64,000 nt of DNA. It comes from Cephalotus follicularis (Eukaryota; Streptophyta; Magnoliopsida; Oxalidales; Cephalotaceae). This document shows, in pieces, positions 57,558-64,000 of this stretch (positions are counted from its first letter, which is position 1; every line of letters begins with the position of its first letter). The notes below the pieces were generated by a model, which was not told the origin of the DNA, searched no databases, and saw only the letters and a list, made by a program, of their open reading frames with translations. Location of the stretch: positions 127,966-191,965 of the forward strand of contig BDDD01002397.1 of NCBI GenBank assembly GCA_001972305.1, written 5' to 3'. Position numbers and translations under genes: made by a program.

Positions 57558-59406
57558 CATCGGATATTAATTTTTATTTATTGTTATCAAAAATGCGTTA
57601 TTGTTTGGACATGGCTTCCACTTTAGGGAGTATGTTATACTTCAGATACAAATCGGATTTTGATTTTGATTTTTGATATGAAAGTATGATCTTCTTTAAA
57701 TAATTTCAGATATGTATGGAGATAGTTTACATAAGTATGTTTTAGAATTGTTTTCGAATTAAACAATGTTTTAGCATAATAACATACAGAGAAAAACCCT
57801 ACCTATGAGGTATCATAGGCATGTTCTTTGGCACGGAGGACATGACACCTACCGTGGCGGTGTGATCGGTCTACAGCATCTCTTTTAAATATGTATCCTG
57901 AGAATAGGATATGGATCCTTTTGAGGTGTATGAGTATACTCTAGTTATTGTCAGAATTCAGAAATTCAGTATTTGGGATTGTTTGTGTAGTTCCATACAC
58001 GACTTTTCCGTCAGAGCATGTGGGCCTCGCGAACCCCTTGCACCTATATATGTATGTATGTCAAAATTCTCTGTTATGGAATTATGAAATCAGATAAAGT
58101 TTTGTATTATGATGTTATGTTTTCATAAAGTTATAATGATTTTATAACTGCTCGTTTTTAAATATTCTGTTTTACATTTCAAGAATATTTACTATGTTAC
58201 TTTGTTGAATTCCAAAGTTCAAAATATTCTGTTTCCCGTTTACTATTTTAATTCCTTATCCATACTGAGGTTTGCTCAGCCGCGTTTTTGTTTCTATGCG
58301 GCAGGTTTCCAGAAGGATGGGGGAAACATGTGATGAGCGTTACCCATTTGTCAGAGGACCATCTAGGAGTTGGTCTATTGTGCTTACAGTAGTGTTGATC
58401 ATGTTTTGGAGCAGTGTCAGACTATTTTTCTGCTTACGTAATTTTTGAATATCGGGTTATGGTTTGTTTTCACTTATGTATTGTTAAGGTTTTCAGACTT
58501 TGTTAAACATCGGTTTTGTTATAAGTTATGTTTCAGACCACCACATCCGTTTTGCGTAAGGTTCATGCTTAGTTATCCTGTTATGTTTTAGTTTGGTATT
58601 ATGACCTGTAAGGGCTCCCACCATCGGGGGTGTTACAGTCTATGCTAATTCCGCTAGTCGAGTGATGGCAGATGTCACTGGTTACGGTTGTGGTCCTAGG
58701 TGTCAGGAGTTGGCTAGAGTCTCTACCCAAATTGTCTGCAATGCAGATCTTATTTGTTAAACTGCCCGCTAATGCCGGTAGTAAATCTTACCTGATCTAT
58801 CATCTTTGGAGTGTAGGATGATAGTTAGGTGGTGCGCAGTTGGTGCTAGGAGTTAGCAACATGTGTCACCCAAACCATCGTATGGATTGATTTTACCCTT
58901 GTGCGGTATTCTTGAATTGTATTGTCTATGGCCACTTGGCATGATTGCTTATATATTGGAATACTTAAATATGTTATTTTCAATATAAAATGTCATACAT
59001 GTTGCATTTATATATTCCTTATCATGCATTATTCCTACTTAGCCAAGTGAGAACAACGGCTAACCCCCTACAATTTCAGATTAAGTGAAGGCTTTCGGGA
59101 AAATGCTGTTGAAGCTTTATTGGAGAGCTTCTATCTTCGTAAGGTTGTTAATTTATGTCTATTTGTAATTGAAATGAACGATCATACTCCGTTGTTGTTA
59201 TTTTTGCATTTCCAACATGTAAAAGATAAACTCGCTTTGTATTGAATTGCACGTAGTATGGGTTGCGTGCGGATAATATTTTATGTAATCCAGTCTATCG
59301 AATGCTTCCGCTTTTGATTAATGATATTGATGAATGTTGGATTATTTATCTGTTACCATTTTTTTATATGTTGTCAATTGTTATGGACGAACGGGGTGTG
59401 ACAATA

Positions 59407-59418
59407 TGGTATCAGAGC
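59407..59418 (+). other. Primer binding site of element A
   Basis: tggtatcagagc, perfect initiator-Met tRNA complement, three bases after the LTR. Confidence 0.94.
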
Positions 59419-59595
59419 ATATTCCATATATGCTAGCTGCGATATTATCCTTGGAAATTAATTAGTCGAATAAGGAACTTGTCCATAATAATAGTTCCTT
59501 GGCAATTAATTTAATTGTTTCCTAAAAAGGAAAATGTCTTAGCAATTAAGTGACTTGTTTCCTGATGATCTTATCATCTCCTTATTGGAAACGAA

Positions 59596-60267
59596 ATGGA
59601 AGTGAGAAGAGCACCTGTAAGATCTCGAGCTATGGATGAAAATGTTCCTGAGGAAGCGAATGATGGGGGTAACCCGATGGATCATATATCTGACTTTATC
59701 ATGAACAAGATGACAGCCAATGTAACTCAAATGGAGGAGATGCAATGATTGTATGCCCAAGTACAATAGGCTAGACAACCTTCTAGACAGTCTAGGCCAA
59801 TTTCTAGACAGTCTCGACTGACTGTTACTCAGGATACTCCTAGTCAGGGGAGTGATACGAGAATTGAAGCTTGTTCTCATTGTGGCCGTAAAAGCCATCG
59901 GCTAGAGGATTGCTGGTTGAAGAATGGGTTATGCATGAAGTGCGGATCATCCAGCCATTTTATGATGAATTTCCTGAACAGGCAAGCAATAGTGTATACT
60001 AGATCGTTGAAGTCTGGAAACAAGGGACAAGAAAGTTATAAACGAAATGCTTCTCGTTCAAGGACTTCTAACCGAAATGGCCAACAGAGTTCTGGAGGAT
60101 GTGGTTTTTGTGGTATCCCAAATCATGAGGAAAGCAGGTGTTGGAAGAAAGCTGGGAAATGCCTGAGGTGTGGCTCGCAAGAACATCGGTTGAATAATTG
60201 CTTGAGAAGGAAAGCTCAGCAAGGAGATGCTAGAGCTAGTAGAAGTGGCACGGCTACTCAACCATGA
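59596..60267 (+). pseudogene. gag of element A, shortened, with four zinc knuckles
   Basis: The ATG at 59596 gives MEVRRAPVRSRAMDENVPEE, with tga and tag stops near 59746 and 59767. The capsid core is absent: the N-terminus passes straight to four knuckle units, CSHCGRKSHRLEDC, CMKCGSSSHFMMNF (last Cys is Phe), CGFCGIPNHEESRC and CLRCGSQEHRLNNC. They form two pairs, each joined by a CW..-G.C linker, so the usual double knuckle is duplicated. The stop at 60265-60267 follows GTATQP. Without a capsid domain it could not form particles alone. Confidence 0.85.
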
Positions 60268-60715
60268 AGAGATACTGGAAAAAGAATCATGGAAGGTAAA
60301 GTTATACTTATCCAATTAGACATAACGGATATGAAGTTATAATTTCTCGTGTATCGATTGACCCTATAGCCACATACTCATTCATTGCATCTAGGGACGA
60401 CAATTTTACCCGCCCCCGCTCCGCCCCGCTTAAAATGGGGTGGGGATTCCCCGCCAAAAATGGAGATGGGGGTGAAAAACTGCCCCACCCCGCGCCATTG
60501 CCAACCCTAATTGCATCATGTTTCTGTATGACTTGCATTGCATTACTGTTTGTTTACATATGTATTTGGAGGCGAATACTCCAACTAGTGATTGCTTGCT
60601 GACCAATGCGATAATAGATAATAGTCCGATCACGATAGTGGGGGTTAAGCTCTCTAGTTTGATTTTACTTTCTATCCAAGACTTTGACGTTATCTTGCGA
60701 ATGAATGGATTATGA
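60268..60715 (+). pseudogene. Protease remnant of element A, interrupted by a MITE
   Basis: Before the MITE the text VSIDPIATYSFIAS resembles the active-site region of gypsy proteases (Asp-Ser-Gly-Ala-Thr), with SG changed to PI. After the MITE comes LEANTPTSDCLLTN and QDFDVILRMNGL, the conserved end of the domain. Several stops. No reverse transcriptase follows: 60716-60790 is a short joining stretch. Confidence 0.75.
60392..60509. mobile_element. hAT-type MITE in the protease remnant
   Basis: 118 bp with terminal inverted repeats TAGGGACGACAAT and TAGGGTTGGCAAT (10 of 13 match) and the perfect 8-bp duplication attgcatc at 60384-60391 and 60510-60517. An 8-bp duplication is the mark of hAT transposons. 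GC-rich interior (cccgcccccgctccgcccc) and no coding capacity, so it needed a transposase from elsewhere. Confidence 0.9.
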
Positions 60716-60789
60716 TTGAAGGGTTATGAGAGAATGGATTTGATCGAATGGTTAGGGATTGTATGGTATGGATTGATATGTTGTTCATT

Positions 60790-61260
60790 GATGAGTGAAT
60801 GATTGATTTGGTGACTAAGTGGATCCTTCAAAGATTTAAAGTATTGTTGATTGGCCCCAACCGAGGAACGTTACTGAGGTTCAACGCTTCTTGGAATGGA
60901 TTGGAATGCATTCTTATGAAACATGGTAGGGTGATTGCATACGCATCGAGAAAGTTGAAGTCGTCCAAAGAAAATTATCCTATACACGATCTCGAGTTGG
61001 CGGCCATAGTGTTCGCTTTACAGAAATGGAGACACTACCTCTATGGTGCTCAATTTGAGATCTTCACAGACCACAAGAGTCTGAAATATCTATTTTCCCA
61101 GAAGGAGTTAAACATGAGACAAAGAAGGTGGGTGGAGTTCTTTAACGATTATAGCTGTAACATTCAATACCACCCAAGGAAAGCGAATGTAGTGGCAAAT
61201 GCACTGAGTCGCAAGGCAATGATTGCCGGTACAATGGTTTCACAGTGGAAGCTATTGGAG
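60790..61260 (+). pseudogene. RNase H of element A
   Basis: [70 protein letters not shown]. The first catalytic Asp (SDAS in relatives) is Asn, a G-to-A change; the Glu and second Asp remain. The joint with the protease remnant removes the whole reverse transcriptase. Confidence 0.9.
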
Positions 61261-62734
61261 GAATTTCAGAGATGGAATCCGTTCATGGTTTCCCGAGGAG
61301 TTATTATGGCGAATCTTAGAGCACCCGGAACCTCTGGATCGTATTCGGACTACTCAGTTCAGTGACACCAAGTTATGGGGTATTCGTGAGGATCTAGACA
61401 CTGATTATGGATTCTCCATCCATACTGATGGTATGTTGAGGTTCCGTGGAAGGATATGTGTTCCGGATGATGAGAACATTAGAGATGAGCTACTGCAACA
61501 AGCTCATAAATCAAACTACAGTGTTCACCCTGGGAGCTCTAAGATGTGGCATGACATGAAAAAGAACTACTGGTGGAGTGGGATGAAGCAAGACATTGCT
61601 GGATATGTGGCTAGATGTCTTACTTGTCAGAGAGTGAAGGCTGAACATCAGAAACCTGCTAGGTTGTTGCAGTCTTTACCAGTGGCTGAGTGGAAATGGG
61701 AGCATGTGACTATGGACTTCGCAGAATCGACACGAGGCAGGGTGGGTTGTTTTTGACAGACTCACCAAGTCTGCCCATTTTCTTCCGATGAACATGAACT
61801 ATTCTATCGAGAAGTTAGATCGATTGTATATTCGAGAGATTGTGAGGTTGCATGGAGTGCCGGCCAGTATTGTCTGTGACCGTAATTCGAGGTTACCTCA
61901 AGGTTCTGGAGGAAGTTCCAATCAGCGATGGGAACAACCTTGAGTTTCAGCACTTCATATCATCCACAGACTGATGGACAGTCCGAGCGTACCATTCAGA
62001 CTCTTGAAGATATGCTGCGGGCCTGTGTTATTGATTTTACTGGGAGTTGGGAGGATCACGTACCATTGATTGAATTCTCCTACAACAACAGTTTTCATTC
62101 TAGCACCGGTATGGCTCCGTATGAAGCTTTGTATGGAAGGAAATGCATATCTCCTATATGCTGGGATGAAGTGGGTGAAAGGCAAGTGTTGGGACCTGAC
62201 CTTGTTCAGGAAACTACTAACAAGGTTGAGATCATTAAGAAGAAGTTACTCGCTGCACAGAGTCGGCAGAAAAGTTATGCTGATAGCAAAAGAAGGAAAC
62301 TGGAGTTTGAGAAGGGAGATCACGTCTTTCTACGAGTCTCGCCTTCGAAGGGCATACATGGATTTGGCCTGAGAGGTAAGTTAGCTCCAAGGTACGTTGG
62401 ATCGTATGAGATCTTGGAGAGAGTTGGGGAAGTGGCATATCAAATTGCACTACCGCCCATCTTGTCGAGTGTACATGACGTATTTCACGTATCCATGTTA
62501 CGGAAATATGTACCTGACCCTTCTCACATTTTGAATTATGATCCGGGTTTTGTCAGTGATAACCCCTCGTATGAAGAAAGGCCAATGAGGATTATCGATC
62601 GGATGGAGAAAGTGCTGAGGAATAAGACTATTCCTATGGCGAAGGTCATTTGGCAGTTTCACAGAGCTGATGAAGCTACTTGGGAACGTGAAGCTGAAAT
62701 GATGGAGACATTTCCTCACTTGTTCAGAATGTAA
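61261..62734 (+). pseudogene. Integrase with chromodomain-like tail, element A
   Basis: A frameshift near 61300 leads into RFRGRICVPDDENIRDELLQ and an intact zinc-binding region (HKSNYSVHPGSSKMWHDMKK, CLTCQRVKAEHQ). Near 61715-61760 a short deletion after MDFA removes the start of the core and shifts the frame. CDRNSR and further shifts follow to 61928, then one open frame runs to 62734: HPQTDGQSERTIQTLEDMLR, SYNNSFHSSTGMAPYEALYG, GDHVFLRVSPSKGIHGFG, and the tail IPMAKVIWQFHRADEATWER. Confidence 0.92.
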
Positions 62735-62760
62735 AGCTAAATTCGGGGATGAATTTTCTT

Positions 62761-62773
62761 AAGGAGGGGGGAA
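62761..62773 (+). other. Polypurine tract of element A
   Basis: aaggaggggggaa directly before TGTAATGACCTC. Confidence 0.9.
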
Positions 62774-63529
62774 TGTAATGACCTCAATTTTCAATTAATG
62801 TATATTATACATTTTAAATAAAATATAAATTTTATTGAGATTATTTGTCCAATTACCCTAAGAATTGTGATTAGTGAATGCTTGGGTTAAATTGAAATGC
62901 AAAATCGTAAAACAAAATTAAGGAACCCAAAAAAATTAGCTCAAACACCCGACTATCACAGGGTAACAGTCGACTGGTTGAATCATAAAGGGACAGTTGA
63001 CTGTCATAGGGCAACAATCGACTGGTGGTTTGTACTGTGACAGTCGACTGCCTGTTAAAGACAGTCGACTGGAACGGCACAGAACAGGTGTCTATGCATG
63101 CATGTGAGACAGAGCAGAGGCAGTGCATGATGGACAGGTGTTATGCGAGTCAGCAGCTTCCATAACATGCAGGAGGAGTGCCTTGCATGTGCTCTGCAGA
63201 CCTGCAAACCTGCAAACAGAAAAAATTGAAAGAAGTGAAGTGAGTGGAAGTTATGCATGTGAGAGAGTGAAGGGAGAAAATGTTAAATGATAGAGTTAAT
63301 GGATGAAACAGAATTGGAGTGTTAATTTCCCTTATAACAGAGATTGCATGAGTGATTAGAGAGTTAGAAACACTGAGGATAGAGGAACTCTTGCTAGAGA
63401 AATTCTTGGTGTGCATGTTGAAAGATTGGAGTTCAAAGAAGGAGTTGAAGCTTTGATTTCCTGGTAAGCTTCCAAATTATGGATGATTATTGTTGTATAG
63501 TTAAACAGTAGTATATTCTATAAACCTAC
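62774..63529 (+). mobile_element. Right LTR of element A, 5' portion
   Basis: Collinear with 41958-42715 at high identity, including the array at 62945-63075. Similarity stops after aaacctact, where a new LTR starts. Confidence 0.92.
62945..63075. repeat. CAGTCGACTG array, right LTR of A
   Basis: Six units collinear with 42128-42255. Differences between copies fall in the core: cagtcaactg against cagttgactg, cagtcgactgg against caatcgactgg. All are transitions. Confidence 0.88.
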
Positions 63530-64000
63530 TGTTTAGCATAAAAATGTGTGGTTTTTAATGAGTTATTTATTATATTTTTATGCTTGGAATAGACTACTGT
63601 GATTGTGTTTATTTGATTTTCAGGTATTACATTGATTATTGCGGAATAAGAGAAAATAAAGCTAAAACGCTACTTTTCGAGTTAAAGTGGTTTGAAGTCA
63701 AAAATCGGTTAAAGAGCACACTCACTTAAACGAGAGAAGTCAAAATTTAAAGCTCGGAAGATATTGAATATTGGCCTCATTTTGTTCATAAAATTATTTG
63801 GAGCACTTTTAGTTCTTGGGCCGACTCATTCTGAAGCTCCGATAAAGAGATATTGCAAGAAAACAAATGTTGAAACACGTGGAGCCCACTGATTACATTG
63901 TCATGACGTCACCTACATATTTGCAATTCTAAAACAGCAAATGCACGCATTCAACGCCATGCATAAGTCTTCCACCAATCAGATCAGCCCAGCATCTCAT
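63530..64000 (+). mobile_element. Start of another LTR, runs off the window
   Basis: The LTR of element A is broken at 63529 by TGTTTAGCATAAAAATG, a typical LTR start. The following sequence (gattttcaggtatt, gcggaataagag, cacgtggagcccactgattac) has the look of a Tat/Ogre-type gypsy LTR, but without its other end this is inference. The left 5-mer is cctac. No motif array is seen in the visible part. Confidence 0.5.

Larger units (their letters stand above)
44011..58637 (+). mobile_element. Gypsy element B (Tekay-like chromovirus), nearly complete
   Basis: LTRs 44011-46628 and 51422-58637 (the latter holding element K), 5-bp duplication gtcta at 44006-44010 and 58638-58642, primer site, full gag-pol in one frame, polypurine tract. 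It is the only element here with every domain present. Six in-frame stops make it non-functional. It is inserted in the left LTR of element A. Confidence 0.96.
51422..58637 (+). mobile_element. Right LTR of element B, split by element K
   Basis: Segments 51422-52393 and 57558-58637 join across element K into about 2.05 kb, ending GGGGGTGTTACA. The array at 51540-51680 is intact; the second array is reduced by the 566-bp deletion. The hairpin CTGAG/CTCAG lies at 58265-58269/58275-58279. Confidence 0.95.
41958..59403 (+). mobile_element. Left LTR of element A, split by element B
   Basis: Starts TGTAATAACCTCAATTTT and ends GGGGTGTGACA; about 2.81 kb once element B and one gtcta copy are removed. 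It holds arrays at 42128-42255 and 43295-43440, a TA microsatellite near 42830-42850 and the hairpin TTAGCC/GGCTAA at 59039-59044/59058-59063, followed by an aatttcag that looks like a splice acceptor. Confidence 0.9.
41958..63529 (+). mobile_element. Gypsy element A (Tekay-like), RT-deleted, heavily nested
   Basis: Left LTR 41958-44010 plus 58643-59403 (split by element B), primer site 59407, gag 59596-60267, protease remnant with a MITE, RNase H, integrase and chromodomain-like tail to 62734, polypurine tract 62761-62773, right LTR from 62774 cut at 63529. The reverse transcriptase is missing altogether. The left flank is gtaac; the right flank is outside or lost. LTR G at 7406-10017 belongs to the same family. 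Confidence 0.9.

Overview
The window looks like deep heterochromatin from a flowering plant with a repeat-rich genome, probably a dicot. I see no host single-copy gene, tRNA or rRNA gene. Almost every base belongs to LTR retrotransposons inserted into one another: Ty3/gypsy chromoviruses of Tekay/Del type (LTRs of 2-3.3 kb, integrase ending in a chromodomain-like tail, tRNA-iMet primer sites), a Tat-like gypsy fragment carrying an antisense ORF, a Ty1/copia element, and SIRE/Maximus-like copia LTRs. All coding regions are broken. I use local letters for the elements.

Layout: (1) 1-1036, anonymous repeat-derived DNA. (2) 1037-12435, the 3' end of a gypsy element (E1: integrase, chromodomain, polypurine tract, 3' LTR). 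Its integrase is split by two solo LTRs only 11 bp apart, F (1766-7394, TSD ctagc) and G (7406-10017, TSD tcggt with one change). F itself holds solo LTR Bp (3662-6565, TSD tgtac). (3) 12436-15369 LTR E and 15370-17138 copia LTR J, joined without matching TSDs. (4) 17139-31459, Tat-like element D with a PF04195-like ORF on the minus strand, a hairpin minisatellite and a 3' LTR. D is split by gypsy element C (17749-29281, TSD gaaag), whose left LTR holds a solo LTR of family B (17888-20393, TSD aataa). (5) 31460-41280, copia element H on the minus strand, with a SIRE-like solo LTR inside its integrase (35825-37072, TSD acctc). (6) 41281-41957, LTR fragment L. (7) 41958-63529, gypsy element A. 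Its left LTR is split by nearly complete gypsy B (44011-58637, TSD gtcta), and B's right LTR is split by K, a pol-less SIRE derivative (52399-57557, TSD catcg). (8) 63530-64000, the start of another LTR cutting A's right LTR. From D through H, L, A and B to K this is up to six levels of insertion; the L step is inferred from one junction only.

The most unusual signal is a set of short palindromic-motif arrays built on a TCGAC/GTCGA core (forms such as CAGTCGACTG, AAGCGTCGACGGTT, GACGTCGACGTC). They lie in the LTRs of F, Bp, G, E1, B, C, A and the SIRE-like copia elements, and in the leader of copia H. The same motif therefore occurs in both Ty1/copia and Ty3/gypsy superfamilies, often as two arrays about 1 kb apart in one LTR. 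In the SIRE-like LTRs the array sits just upstream of the TATA box. Two LTR-internal deletions have breakpoints at these arrays. A second recurrent signal is a small hairpin near the 3' end of each gypsy LTR family whose stem sequence differs between families but stays paired. Nonsense codons in the pol genes are mostly explained by C-to-T or G-to-A changes, as expected from deamination in methylated, silenced copies.
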